From Streptomyces antnestii (lineage in GTDB: Bacteria > Actinomycetota > Actinomycetes > Streptomycetales > Streptomycetaceae), in assembly GCF_004005495.1 (NCBI RefSeq), contig NZ_RZYA01000028.1, positions 1 to 64,000 of the forward strand: 64,000 nt of DNA, in the 5' to 3' direction. The notes beneath the pieces were generated by a model, which was given only the letters and a program-made list of their open reading frames with translations, searched no databases and was not told where the DNA came from. The stretch's first letter is position 1, and each line of letters starts with the position of its first letter. The translations under genes were made by a program, and so were the position numbers. This document shows, one piece after another, positions 8,837 through 17,088 of the stretch.

Positions 8837-9097
8837 GTGGAACTACGTTTCATCGGGATCGACCCCAACACCGGTACGAGCGAGAGCCCCACCGTGTGGG
8901 TCGACGAGAAGGAGCAAGAGCTGGTCATCCAGGGTTGGAAGCCGTCGCCCGAACTGGAGGCGGCAGCGGCCGCGTTCACGGCCCCCGGGCATGCCGTGGG
9001 GATCCCCGACCATGAAGCCGTCGTGCGCGTGCCCGCGCGGATGGTGACGGTCCTGAGGGAGGCATGCGATGCCCTTGAGCGCGCCGCCGTTTCCTGA
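8837..9097 (+). CDS. Small conserved protein upstream of DUF6879/XRE pair
   Basis: The predicted product is 86 residues, starting at GTG 8837 after CGGAGG. It reads as a compact alpha/beta protein (ELRFIGIDPNTGTSE, PTVWVDEKEQELVIQGW, RMVTVLREACDALER). In Streptomyces such small proteins, including DUF397 types, commonly accompany XRE-DUF5753 regulators. It overlaps the next gene by 29 bases, so the three genes here form one operon. No catalytic motif is visible. Confidence 0.75.
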   Translation: MELRFIGIDPNTGTSESPTVWVDEKEQELVIQGWKPSPELEAAAAAFTAPGHAVGIPDHEAVVRVPARMVTVLREACDALERAAVS

Positions 9098-9596
9098 GCT
9101 CATCGGCATCGCTCAGCACTCCGCCGTGCACCTAGAGATGCGGGACGCCTACGGGGTGACGAACGAGGCAGATGACTTCGCGCGCTGGTGTGCGACCGGG
9201 GTGCGGGACGTCGACCCGCAGTCGGAGGCGTGGGGCCCGTGGACGGACCTCATCAAGGCGACGGTCGCCCGAGGCGTGACCGTGCGCCGGGCGCGCATCG
9301 TGTCCGAGCCCGTGAGCGACTACATCCGCTACGAGCACGGTGGCACCGTCGTCAACGTGGCCGCGGGTGAACAGGTGCGCTGGCTGCCTCGCCGACGCGC
9401 CTCGGGGATCGCGCTGCCGGGGAACGACTTCTGGCTGTTCGACGGCCGGCTGATCCGGTGGAACCACTTCACCGGCGCCGGACTGTTCGCAGGCGCGGAA
9501 GTGTCCGAGGACCCGGCCGAAGCGAAACTGTGCACCGAGGCGTTCGAGACAGTGTGGGATCTCGCGATCCCGCACGACCAGTATGAGATCAACTAG
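9069..9596 (+). CDS. DUF6879 family protein
   Basis: This 175-residue protein carries the DUF6879 signature: an N-terminal helix (HLEMRDAYGVTNEADDFARW), the strand set with VRRARIVSEPVSDYIRYEH, and DFWLFDGRLIRWNHF toward the end. Members are encoded next to XRE-DUF5753 regulators in actinomycetes and have no established biochemical role. ATG 9069 has GGGAGG six bases upstream. Order and overlap with its neighbours point to one three-gene operon. Confidence 0.82.
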   Translation: MPLSAPPFPELIGIAQHSAVHLEMRDAYGVTNEADDFARWCATGVRDVDPQSEAWGPWTDLIKATVARGVTVRRARIVSEPVSDYIRYEHGGTVVNVAAGEQVRWLPRRRASGIALPGNDFWLFDGRLIRWNHFTGAGLFAGAEVSEDPAEAKLCTEAFETVWDLAIPHDQYEIN

Positions 9597-9617
9597 CGGA
9601 AGTTGTAAGGCCAGTTC

Positions 9618-10484
9618 ATGCCCACATCCCCCTCGTCGTCCGCGCAGAGAGCCCGCGAGCGCGTCGCCGCAAGGCTGCGTGCACTGCGCGCCGACGCTGG
9701 GCTGACGGGGCCTGAACTGGCCAAGCGGTGCGGCTGGTCGCACCCGAAGACCTACCGTCTGGAGAAGGCGCAGACACCGCCGTCGCCCGACGACATCCGC
9801 CGCTGGTGCGCTGCATGCGGGGCAGACAGCGAGGCCGCAGCCCTCGTCGAGCAGTCCATCGACGCGGAGGCCATGTACACCGAGTGGCGACAGCACGTCC
9901 GCCACGGGCTCAAGCAGCTCCAGATCACGACCGGCCGCCTGTTCACCAACTCGCACCTCTTCCGTGTGTACTCCGCGACGCTCGTTCCCGGGCTCCTGCA
10001 GACCGTCGGCTACGCGGCCGGCATCCTGCACATCTCCGCGCGGTCACACGCCCTGGAAGTCGACGACAGCCCGGCGGCGGCACAGGCCCGGATCGACCGG
10101 TCGAAGATTCTGCACGAGCAGGGCCGCCGCTTCCTGTTCGTCGTCGAGGAAGCGAGCCTCTACTACCAGCTCGGCGACGCCGCGGCGATGGCCGCGCAGC
10201 TTGGCCATCTGTTGACGGCCGGGGCCCTGCCCGGGGTCTCGCTCGGCATCATTCCCTCGGACACCGTCGAGCGGCGCCAGTGGCCGCGGGAAACGTTCCA
10301 CGTGTACGACGACAAGCTCGTGTCCGTGGAGCTGGTGACGGCTCAGGTGCGGATCAAGCAGCAGTCGGAGATCGACCAGTACCTGAGCGCGTTCTCCGAG
10401 CTGCGCAGCATGGCCGTGTACGGGGCCGACGCCCGTGCCCTGATCGTGAAAGCTATTGACGCACTGGACCGAGCCGAGGCATGA
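9618..10484 (+). CDS. XRE-family regulator with DUF5753 domain
   Basis: This 288-residue protein has an XRE helix-turn-helix at about 12-60 (AGLTGPELAKRCGWSHPKTYRLE) followed by the DUF5753 domain, recognisable by YSATLVPGLLQTVGYA and the C-terminal stretch ending with the last Leu/Tyr-rich helices. DUF5753 regulators are very numerous in Streptomyces and usually pair with DUF397 or DUF6879 proteins, as here. It is expected to control this operon or nearby genes. The gene is followed at once by a strong hairpin terminator. Confidence 0.9.
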   Translation: MPTSPSSSAQRARERVAARLRALRADAGLTGPELAKRCGWSHPKTYRLEKAQTPPSPDDIRRWCAACGADSEAAALVEQSIDAEAMYTEWRQHVRHGLKQLQITTGRLFTNSHLFRVYSATLVPGLLQTVGYAAGILHISARSHALEVDDSPAAAQARIDRSKILHEQGRRFLFVVEEASLYYQLGDAAAMAAQLGHLLTAGALPGVSLGIIPSDTVERRQWPRETFHVYDDKLVSVELVTAQVRIKQQSEIDQYLSAFSELRSMAVYGADARALIVKAIDALDRAEA

Positions 10485-10490
10485 CGTAAC

Positions 10491-10525
10491 GCCCCCTGCG
10501 TGGTCCTCGCGACCACGCAGGGGGC
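10491..10525. terminator. Bidirectional hairpin terminator
   Basis: A perfect 15-bp inverted repeat, GCCCCCTGCGTGGTC with loop CTCGC and its exact complement, lies six bases after the XRE gene stop. It also lies just beyond the 3' end of the opposing collagen-like gene, so it can serve both. Confidence 0.85.
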
Positions 10526-10539
10526 TGTGTCGTTCGGGG

Positions 10540-11139
10540 TCAGACGTACTGGCGGCGCTGCGGATCCAGGCCGGCCGCGGTCGGCGCGTACTGTCCTCTG
10601 GGTCTGGTTGCTGCAGCGGCGGAGCCCCAGCCCGGCGGCATATCAGTGCATCGGGGTCGTCGGCAGGGGTCTGCCACGTGTAGCCGTCAGGGCACTGCGT
10701 CGTCCCGTCGGTCCCGTTCGTGCCGTCCTTTCCGTCCTGCCCCGCGGGCCCAGGTGGACCGGAAGGGCCGGGCACGGTCGAGTCGGCGCCAGGCGGTCCG
10801 GGCACCGTCGAGTCTGCGCCAGGTGCAACCCTGCGGGCCCGGGGAAGGGGTGATCGTCGGCGCTGGTTTCCCCGATGCGCCTTGCGGGCCTCGAGGGCCC
10901 GGCACGAGCACGGGATCCCCTACGCGGTCCGGTAGATCGTCGACCGCCCGGGACGGATCCGGCGCCGCCGGCGTCCCGCCTTCCGCTTTGACCTGCTTCC
11001 GCAGTATCCGTATGTCCTCCGCGAGGGTCGTCACCGCATCGCCCCGCAGCCCGACCTCCGCCCCGAGCTCGTCCGCGCGGCGGGCCTCTGCGTCGATGCG
11101 CAGCCACACCAGGACGATCTCGCCGGAGAGGACGAGCAT
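10540..11139 (-). pseudogene. Collagen-like protein, frameshifted twice
   Basis: From ATG 11139 the frame encodes a hydrophobic start (MLVLSGEIVLVWLRID), a heptad-like coiled coil, a linker and then collagen-type triplets (VPGPRGPQGASGKPAP). Near 10830 the Gly-X-Y pattern continues in a second frame (PGPPGADSTVPGPSGPPGP, DGKDGTNGTDG), and the apparent natural end (LDPQRRQYV, stop at 10540) lies in a third frame. A single extra T near 10830 explains the first shift. Either the gene is decaying or the assembly has errors in repetitive GC-rich DNA. Confidence 0.65.
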
Positions 11140-11154
11140 GGGCCTGAGTCCACT

Positions 11155-11370
11155 TGCCGCGTCTCTCACGGTGAGCGCACTCGGTCGCGCGCAAGGCACC
11201 CTTCCACCCGAACTCGAACGCCGCCTGCTCGACGTGCGGATCGCCTGCCCGGACATCGCCCGCGACTTCGCCGAGCTCCTCCGCCACCGGCGCGGATTCC
11301 TACTGACCGAGTGGATCCGCCAGGCTGAACAAGACGCCCCGAAGCCGGTGAGCGGCTTTGCAGGGCACAG
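11155..11370 (+). mobile_element. ISL3-type transposase remnant
   Basis: The plus strand reads ELERRLLDVRIACPDIARD, then FAELLRHRRGFLLTEWIRQA and a break after PVSGFAG. This resembles the C-terminal catalytic part of ISL3 transposases (the lead-in to the conserved region with the last acidic residue). Only about 70 residues remain. The right end abuts the truncated aldo/keto reductase at about 11370, so the insertion sequence probably destroyed that gene and was later lost. Confidence 0.6.
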
Positions 11371-11749
11371 CTCCAGCCGTTCGGCCTTCAGACGGCGCAG
11401 GCTCGCCTCGACACACGCCCGCAGGTAGGCCGGATGCCCGTGTGGGGCCCACACGTTGGGCGCCGGCCGCAGGAGGCCGACCTTGGTCGCGACGAGGAGT
11501 TTCGTCCGGGTAGGGGTGCAGTGCTTCCGCGATCAGCTCTTCAACGGTGTGCGGGCCGTAGGCGTCCGCGGTGTCGATGTGGGTGATGCCGTAGGTGTGG
11601 ACGGCCTGGCGGAGCACGCCGAGTCCCTGGCCGCGGTCGTCGGGGTCGCCCCAGGTTCCTGCTCCGGTCAGGCGCATGGTGCCCAGGCCGAGACGGGAGA
11701 CGGTCTTCCCGGCGATCCGGATGGTTCCACCGGGCAGGGAGCTGGTCAT
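11371..11749 (-). pseudogene. Aldo/keto reductase, frameshifted and truncated
   Basis: ATG 11749 overlaps the stop of the upstream P-loop gene (ATGA). The frame reads TVSRLGLGTMRLTGAGTWGD and HIDTADAYGPHTVEELIAEA, the N-terminal strand and catalytic Asp/Tyr region of the aldo/keto reductase barrel. Near 11507 a one-base loss moves the rest into another frame, where LLVATKVGLLRPAPN and YLRACVEASLRRLKAERLEL continue the family pattern. The gene ends at the ISL3 remnant, leaving about 40% of a normal enzyme. It was the last gene of the nucleotide cluster operon. Confidence 0.75.
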
Positions 11750-12354
11750 ACCGGTGCCTCCGTCAGGCAGAGCGTGAGCGCGTGCTCGATGGCGAGGTCG
11801 TAGCTGGCCTCGGTGTTGGTAACGCGCACATGCGGCAGGTTCTCCTCGCGCAGCAGGTCGTGGGTGTGGCGGTCGACCAGCGTGCGGTAGCGGGCGTCGT
11901 AGTCGCGGCTGCGCTTCATCACGGGGGCCTCGGGGTCCAGGACGGTCGCCAGGAGCAGGTCGTAGTGCCCGCGGGCGGAGGCGAGCCGGTACAGCGATTC
12001 GCGGTCCGCTCGCGAGATGGGCTGCCGGCGCCACTCTTGGGCGGCGCGGAAGTAGGCGAGCGCGTCCCAGGTCGCCCGGTCCGCCAGGATGACCTTCACC
12101 GGTTCGTCTTCCAGGCGGGCGCCTGCGGCGATCTCGTCGGCGATGCCCGTCGCGGCGACCCAGGCGGTTGATTCCGCCGTGTGGTGCTGCATCTTGGGCA
12201 GGGGGACCAGAGCCGCGCGGCGGCCGACGTTGCCGGTGCGGGTCACTTGTACCCCGTTCGCGCGCAGCTCCATCTCGATGCGGCGCAGCAGCAGGGTCTT
12301 GCCGGTCGAATGGGCTCCCATGACGCCGATGCGCAGGGGAGTCGGGTCGTTCAC
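11746..12354 (-). CDS. P-loop ATPase/kinase (AAA_28, NadR-like)
   Basis: The predicted product is 202 residues with Walker A GVMGAHSTGKT near the N-terminus and a later DRATWDALAYFRAA helix, resembling the NadR-type/AAA_28 small P-loop kinases. These bind ATP and often phosphorylate nucleosides or nucleotide-like cofactors. Two GTG codons are possible; the one at 12354 overlaps the upstream stop (GTGA). The context (thymidylate-synthase-like and NDP-kinase-like genes upstream in the same operon) suggests a nucleoside or nucleotide kinase, but substrate residues are not recognisable. Confidence 0.75.
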   Translation of the reverse strand: MNDPTPLRIGVMGAHSTGKTLLLRRIEMELRANGVQVTRTGNVGRRAALVPLPKMQHHTAESTAWVAATGIADEIAAGARLEDEPVKVILADRATWDALAYFRAAQEWRRQPISRADRESLYRLASARGHYDLLLATVLDPEAPVMKRSRDYDARYRTLVDRHTHDLLREENLPHVRVTNTEASYDLAIEHALTLCLTEAPV

Positions 12355-12956
12355 CACAGGGTGGGCTCCTGTTCTGGTTCGGGGGTGCCGGGCAGGCCGG
12401 GCGGGACGGCGGCCGCGACGATCTGGTCCCAGCGGTCGTAGTGCTTGGCCACGGCAATGAGGAGCTGCGCGGTCGCGTATGCGTCGAACGTGGCGCGGTG
12501 ACGCTGCGCGGGGGCCTGGCTCAGGTCGGGCTTCACGTGCTTGATCAGGGCGTCAAGGCCGTACTTGGGCAGGTCGGGGTAGGTGGCCTTGGCCAGCCGG
12601 AGCGTGTCGATGACTCCGGCCGGCCGCCACTGCGGCAGGTGCGCGGACAGCACGCGGTATTCCACGTGCGCGCTGTGCGCGGCAATCCATGCGGTGCCCA
12701 GGCGCGCATGTACCTCTTCGCTGATCTCCTCCCAGCGCGGCTGCTGTTCGAGCATCTGGTTCGTCAGGCCGTGCACCTGAGCGGCAACGAACGACGTGAC
12801 GGGCCTGCGCGGTCGGGTCAGCCAGGCGCCGGCGGTGCTCTTGTCGGGCTGTCCGTCCCGTACGGGCAGAGCGGCGACCTCCACCAGATCGGGCGGGTGG
12901 TGCCCGTTGCCTTCGACATCGACGACCAGCAGCTCGGGCCAGGAGGGGAAGTTCAT
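12351..12956 (-). CDS. DEDDh-type 3'-5' exonuclease (DnaQ-like)
   Basis: This 201-residue protein has the DEDD exonuclease motifs: LLVVDVEGNG (Asp and Glu of Exo I), the middle Asp region (VIDTLRLAKATYPDLP), and a C-terminal HRATFDAYATAQLL carrying the His and Asp of Exo III. This set defines the RNase T/DnaQ superfamily. It is a stand-alone domain rather than part of a polymerase. ATG 12956 overlaps the upstream radical SAM stop (ATGA), placing it in the same operon. Substrate could be DNA, RNA or a modified nucleotide; the sequence does not say. Confidence 0.85.
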   Translation of the reverse strand: MNFPSWPELLVVDVEGNGHHPPDLVEVAALPVRDGQPDKSTAGAWLTRPRRPVTSFVAAQVHGLTNQMLEQQPRWEEISEEVHARLGTAWIAAHSAHVEYRVLSAHLPQWRPAGVIDTLRLAKATYPDLPKYGLDALIKHVKPDLSQAPAQRHRATFDAYATAQLLIAVAKHYDRWDQIVAAAVPPGLPGTPEPEQEPTLW

Positions 12957-14131
12957 GGGGCGGTGGGTCCGTTCTTTGCCGCCCAGCCGATGCCTGCGCG
13001 GCCGTGCTGGCGGTGGTGGTGAGGCTTGGCGCGGTCGTGGCACTGGTAGCCGAAGCCGTGCTGGAGGTAGTAGCGCGGAGGTTCGTCCAGTCCCTCCACG
13101 ACGATGGCACGATCCGTGATGTCGATCGGGCCGCTCGCGCCGAGCTTCCGGGCCTGTCGAGTGACGGCCGTCAGCTCCGGCTTGACCCATGCGGCCTCGC
13201 ACCTGGCGAGTTGCTCGGGCGGGCAGATCTCGCACAGTTCACGAATGCCGAAGTGCCCGTTGTAGTCGGCCTCCCCGTGGGCGTAGGCCACGCCGCATGA
13301 GGTCTTGCGGAACAGAGCGCCCCATCCGCTGTCGCGCTCGAAAGCGGCGAGAATCCGCTGCTCGGCGACCTCCGGCATGATCTTGCGGCGAGCGGTCTCC
13401 TCGTACGGCATGGGCATGTCGTGGGCCTCGTAGTACGCGGCGATCTCCTTGCGGAAGAACAAGCCGGTGAAGACCGTCGCATGCGCGGATTCGGACAGCT
13501 CGCGGGCGCGGGCGATGTCGGCATCGGAGTCGTTCAGGCCGGGCACGACCGGCCGCCAGTACAGGACGGTGCGGTACCGCTCGGCGCGCTCGTACAGGGT
13601 CCGCAGACTTTTCGCCGCGATGGTGCTGGCCACCGGCTCGATCTTGGGGTCCTGGATGTTGGAGTGCGTGACCAGGACCGTCAGGCGCAGGTGCGTGAAG
13701 CTGTTGAGGACGGCGCAGTCCTCGGGCGTCACCCGCCACCGGGTGATGACCAGGACGTGGTTGGTCAGGCCGCGCTCGTCGAGCTGCCGCAGCACGTTGA
13801 ACAGGTGCGGTTTGACGATCAGCAGCATGGGGTCGGTGGCGCGGTTGAGGAGCTGGATCGGCGTCTGGTGCGGCCGGAAGTACGGGTGGCTGACGAGGCG
13901 GTTCACGGCGTCCTCGTCGCTCATCAGCCGCCGCGGGACCTTCATCCCGTAGTTCTCGAACAAGTGCCGCACGCAGTAGCCGCAGTTGAGCGGGCAGCCG
14001 ATGATCCAGTTCAACGACAGTCCGGACTTGCGGTACTCGATCACGTCCGCCAGTTCTGGCTTCAGGCTGGTGATCTGCTCGACAGGAAGGATGGGCAGGG
14101 GGCGGCGATTGCCGATGGAGGGAGTGCTCAT
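12953..14131 (-). CDS. Radical SAM protein
   Basis: This 392-residue protein carries the iron-sulfur motif GCPLNCGYC (Cys46, Cys50, Cys53) that binds the 4Fe-4S cluster and S-adenosylmethionine. The barrel strands that follow (LLNRATDPMLLI, NHVLVITRWRVTPED, VLYWRPVVPGLND) resemble the family related to spore-photoproduct-lyase-like radical SAM enzymes. Several further Cys (about 279, 300, 303, 311) near the C-terminus may bind a second cluster or zinc. ATG 14131 has GGAGA upstream. It sits between an NDP-kinase-like and a DEDDh exonuclease gene, so a nucleotide or nucleic-acid substrate is plausible, though inferred. Confidence 0.85.
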   Translation of the reverse strand: MSTPSIGNRRPLPILPVEQITSLKPELADVIEYRKSGLSLNWIIGCPLNCGYCVRHLFENYGMKVPRRLMSDEDAVNRLVSHPYFRPHQTPIQLLNRATDPMLLIVKPHLFNVLRQLDERGLTNHVLVITRWRVTPEDCAVLNSFTHLRLTVLVTHSNIQDPKIEPVASTIAAKSLRTLYERAERYRTVLYWRPVVPGLNDSDADIARARELSESAHATVFTGLFFRKEIAAYYEAHDMPMPYEETARRKIMPEVAEQRILAAFERDSGWGALFRKTSCGVAYAHGEADYNGHFGIRELCEICPPEQLARCEAAWVKPELTAVTRQARKLGASGPIDITDRAIVVEGLDEPPRYYLQHGFGYQCHDRAKPHHHRQHGRAGIGWAAKNGPTAP

Positions 14132-14153
14132 CACGGTCTCCTGAGGCCAGGCG

Positions 14154-14708
14154 TCAGCGGATCTGCTTCTGCGCCGAGAGGGGTGGGGTGAGAAGGTCGC
14201 GGCGGCCGGCACCGAACCAGGTTCCGAAATCGCGGCGCGCCGCGTCCGCGTCGTCGGAGGTGTGCACGAGGTTGCGCACGAGCCGCTTCTCGGCGAGCGC
14301 CGCCTCCAGGCTGTCCTGGCCGAGGTCCGCGCGGATCGTCCCTGCGGCGGCGTGCGTGGGATCGAAATGGCCCAACAGGTCGCGCAGCCGTGCGTGCATG
14401 CCCGGCTCTCCGTGGGCGAGCGCAACGGTGACGCGCTGCCCCACGTACGCCTCGTCCAGGCACGCGGCGATGTCCCGGTCCAAAAACCAATCGCGGTCCA
14501 CCAGCAGGTCCCAGTAGTGCACGTGGGCCTGCCACGCCTTTGCGACCAGCTCCATGCGCCCGACAATGGACACGCCCGCGCCCTCGACCCGGTCCAGGAC
14601 AGCGTCGACCAGGTCGCGTTCCACAGCGTCCGGCTTACACAGCACGACGGCCCACCGGCCGAAGTCGATGCCCCTGACCACACCACCCGCCGGCGGCCTG
14701 CCGCTCAC
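14154..14708 (-). CDS. Nucleoside-diphosphate-kinase-like protein
   Basis: This 184-residue protein contains the NDP kinase signatures: RWAVVLCKPDAVERDLV (first strand and Lys) and RNLVHTSDDADAA, which retains the Asn, the phosphate-accepting His and the Ser/Asp of the family active site. It is longer than housekeeping NDP kinases (about 137-150 residues) with an insertion in the middle (VDRDWFLDRDIAACLDEAYV). This points to a specialised paralog acting on an unusual nucleotide. GTG 14708 overlaps the stop of the thymidylate-synthase-like gene (GTGA), so the two are translationally coupled. Confidence 0.82.
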   Translation of the reverse strand: MSGRPPAGGVVRGIDFGRWAVVLCKPDAVERDLVDAVLDRVEGAGVSIVGRMELVAKAWQAHVHYWDLLVDRDWFLDRDIAACLDEAYVGQRVTVALAHGEPGMHARLRDLLGHFDPTHAAAGTIRADLGQDSLEAALAEKRLVRNLVHTSDDADAARRDFGTWFGAGRRDLLTPPLSAQKQIR

Positions 14709-15727
14709 TTCGCCCCCTCCGCTCCCGCGCAGGCCTCCCACTTGTTCTCGCACAGCCAGCGCAGGCCCGGGTGCAGACAGTCGAGGACGTCACGGCCGAC
14801 GGCGTCGCTCTCGTCGTGCCTGATCTGCCGGTACACCTCGAACAACAGCACCGCTTGCTGCCAATAGGCATCGAGGTTCAGACGGGCGATCTCGTCCGCG
14901 CTGTACTTCACCGTGTTGGTACGCAGCAGCGCCTCGTGTTCCAGCAGCCGCCTGATCGTGTCGGGGCCGGTCGTCACCGACATTGCAGGGAACGGAAACG
15001 AGTGCGGAGCCCGGCGCAGCTCCGCCTCGTTCAGCACACGCCGGACTCGGTCCACGTTGCACTCGTTCACGTGCGCCGAGCCGATGGTGTGGGTGTAGTG
15101 GCCCAGCTCCAGGCCGAGTTGGATGGCCGCGTACTCCTGGATCATCGTGAACGAGAACACGTCGGACAGCAGGCCGCAGTCCAGATCGTTGGCCCGCATG
15201 TGGCACACCATGTGCAGGCGACCATCGCGGACGAACAGGTGAAGACCGGCCAGGCACGCCATGTCCGGGTTGTCGGCGACGGTCAGTTCAGCGGCCGAGA
15301 ACACGGGCAGGTACCCGCGTTTACTGTCGGCCTCGGTGCGCAGCAGCTCCAGCACCCGCTCGAACGGGGACCATGCGTCTCCGACAGCGGGCGGATTGAA
15401 CAGGGTGTGGCCGTAGGCGGAGCCGCCCAGGGTGACGCCGTCCTTGGAGCTGGAGCGCATCGACGGCGCGTAGTAGCCGATCATCTCCAGATCTCGGCGG
15501 CCGGCCAGATACCAGAGCGCCTCGGCGAACTGGAAGACCGGGTTGGCCTTCCGCGCGGCGAGGTAGGGCAGGCGCTGGCGCGGGTTGGGCAGTCGGAAGC
15601 TGACGCCGATGACCTCTCGTGCGTCGTTGCCGCGGGCCGCGATGTTGAACTCGGGACTGTCGCAGGCCACCCGTAGCAGATCAAGGTAGGCGCCCTCGAC
15701 GGTGCGGTAGGTGGGTGCGGTGAGCAT
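14705..15727 (-). CDS. Thymidylate-synthase-like enzyme, predicted cytosine-type (hydroxymethylase or methylase)
   Basis: This 340-residue protein matches the ThyA fold. The catalytic Cys lies in DMACLAGLHLF (about 158), the phosphate-binding Arg and Asp in MRANDLDCG (178, 181), and the late conserved His in TIGSAHVNE (219). By ungapped comparison with bacterial ThyA, the Asn that fixes uracil in PFNIASY is replaced by Asp here (LLSDVFSF, about 189). In T4 dCMP hydroxymethylase, which acts on cytosine, that position is Asp. The Tyr of the HxY motif is also missing. A (d)CMP hydroxymethylase or methylase is therefore more likely than dTMP synthesis. The second ATG (15727) fits the GGAG better than the first (15730). 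Confidence 0.8.
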   Translation of the reverse strand: MLTAPTYRTVEGAYLDLLRVACDSPEFNIAARGNDAREVIGVSFRLPNPRQRLPYLAARKANPVFQFAEALWYLAGRRDLEMIGYYAPSMRSSSKDGVTLGGSAYGHTLFNPPAVGDAWSPFERVLELLRTEADSKRGYLPVFSAAELTVADNPDMACLAGLHLFVRDGRLHMVCHMRANDLDCGLLSDVFSFTMIQEYAAIQLGLELGHYTHTIGSAHVNECNVDRVRRVLNEAELRRAPHSFPFPAMSVTTGPDTIRRLLEHEALLRTNTVKYSADEIARLNLDAYWQQAVLLFEVYRQIRHDESDAVGRDVLDCLHPGLRWLCENKWEACAGAEGAK

Positions 15728-15794
15728 CATTTCTCCAGGTCAGCGGGCAGCCGAAAGCGGCTGTTGAACAGGGGGTGTGCTAGGGGAGGTGGTG

Positions 15795-15834
15795 CCGCTC
15801 GGCGTTCCGCCATCAGCACAGGAACGCCGAGCGG
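15795..15834. terminator. Hairpin terminator, 14-bp stem
   Basis: CCGCTCGGCGTTCC and its exact complement flank a 12-base loop, directly after the stop of the 222-residue gene (15838) and before the thymidylate-synthase-like gene. It probably separates two transcription units in the cluster or attenuates read-through. Confidence 0.75.
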
Positions 15835-15837
15835 GGC

Positions 15838-16503
15838 CTAGGTGGCGGGCGTGAGATCCGCCAGGTCCACGACTTCGAAGTCGGACAGCTCGCGGACGAG
15901 TTGGGAGGCGAGGAACCAGCGCAGCCGCGGGTCGCCGTAGGGGATCGGGGTGTCGTTGCCTGCCAGGACGCGCACCCCGTCGCAGGCCAACGCGTGCGGG
16001 GTTCCGATCACTCCGTAGAGGCGGTAGCGGCGGGCCAGGAGCGCGACGTGCCCCTGGCGGTCCAAGGGAGGGCACCGGGCGGCGGCCAACTGCGCGTGCT
16101 CGACGCAGACGGGCGGCTGCCAGGTACGAACAGGCTGGCCCAGGTCGCTCTGGGCGGTTTGTAGGAACAGGACGCCGGATCGCTCGGGTGCCTGGCGGCG
16201 CACGGCTTTGGTGCTCGCGAAGCACACTTGGCAGCGCAGGCGGAGCATGGTCTCCCGCTGCCTGGACGGGTGGACCAGCTTCCAGTGGGGGACTCCCGTC
16301 GGCAGTCGGTCGGCGCCGAGAGACTGCGAGACACGGGACCAGAGCACACCGTGCAGGTCACGGTCCTCGCGTCCCTCATCCATATAGGCAAGCCGCATTT
16401 GTCGGTCGTCCTCCATGCCGGCGCAGAGCATCAGGAAGCTCTCGGCTTCCTCGTTCCGGCGGAGGGTGATGTACGGGATAACGATGTCGGCAGAGGTGCT
16501 CAT
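15838..16503 (-). CDS. Conserved hypothetical protein with Cys pairs
   Basis: The product is 221 residues (MSTSADIVIPYITLRRNEEA...). CQVC near residue 85 and a later VCVEHAQLAAARCP suggest a metal site. The rest has alternating strands and no motif I recognise. ATG 16503 overlaps the stop of the DUF5999 gene (ATGA), so the two are co-translated. The gene is closed by a hairpin. It belongs to the minus-strand cluster next to the thymidylate-synthase-like operon; the link in function is inferred. Confidence 0.65.
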   Translation of the reverse strand: MSTSADIVIPYITLRRNEEAESFLMLCAGMEDDRQMRLAYMDEGREDRDLHGVLWSRVSQSLGADRLPTGVPHWKLVHPSRQRETMLRLRCQVCFASTKAVRRQAPERSGVLFLQTAQSDLGQPVRTWQPPVCVEHAQLAAARCPPLDRQGHVALLARRYRLYGVIGTPHALACDGVRVLAGNDTPIPYGDPRLRWFLASQLVRELSDFEVVDLADLTPAT

Positions 16504-16700
16504 GCGGCACCTCGCTCGCAGACGAGAGGGCGGTGCGGGGCGATGACCGTCCCGTTGGGCAGCAGCTCGCCGGTGTCGTCGAAGAGCAGGACACCGTTGC
16601 ACAGCAGCGTCCAGCCCGAGATGTCGTCACGTACCATTCGCTTGGCCGCATCACGGTCGGACTCGTCGGCCTTGGGGCAGACGGGCATGTGCTGGCACAT
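16500..16700 (-). CDS. DUF5999 family protein
   Basis: This 66-residue protein begins MCQHMPVCPKADESDRDAA and contains GWTLLCNGVLLFDDTGELLP and VIAPHRPL, matching the small Streptomyces DUF5999 family almost throughout. No function is known. The Cys/His pairs at the N-terminus could bind metal. ATG 16700 is preceded by an AGAGGAAGAG purine stretch. The 290 bp upstream (16701-16989) show no gene and probably hold its promoter. Confidence 0.85.
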   Translation of the reverse strand: MCQHMPVCPKADESDRDAAKRMVRDDISGWTLLCNGVLLFDDTGELLPNGTVIAPHRPLVCERGAA

Positions 16701-16989
16701 GTGGGTTGCTCTTCCTCTCGATCGTGTGTTGAGGCTGGGGAAGCTGCCCTCGTCGGCAGGCGCCGGTCGTCGGTGGAGACACGGGACGTCGCTCCGTAGG
16801 CCGACCCAGGTCCCGTCGCGGAGCTGCGCGCCGCCCCACGGGCCGGACTGCACTGCCGCTCTGCACTGGAACGTTCAGCCTCCCCCTGGGCACCTGGGCC
16901 AGGGCTGGACGACGGGGAAGCGGGTATGCGTGGCACCCCCGAACGCTGACGGGGTGCTGGAGGGATTGGCTCACGCCCGGGCGACCGGT

Positions 16990-17088
16990 CTATTGGTCCA
17001 TCGCGAGGACCATGCCGATCACCAGGCCGCACGATCCGCTGATGCAGATGATGAATAGGAGCCCGGCGTACCGGCCGATGGCGCGCAT
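16990..17088 (-). CDS. 32-residue single-pass membrane peptide
   Basis: The start ATG at 17088 overlaps the stop of the upstream 76-residue gene as TGATG, a classic translational-coupling arrangement. The product (MRAIGRYAGLLFIICISGSC..., ending VLAMDQ) is one hydrophobic helix with a short basic N-terminus and acidic C-terminus, so it should insert in the membrane with its N-terminus inside. It could be a regulatory or anchoring peptide. Confidence rests on the coupling and the clean membrane segment. Confidence 0.6.
   Translation of the reverse strand: MRAIGRYAGLLFIICISGSCGLVIGMVLAMDQ

Noticed and set aside
9132..10031. Long minus-strand frame opposite DUF6879 and the XRE regulator
   Set aside because: Both plus-strand genes have clear domains, ribosome binding sites and overlaps; the minus frame has none.
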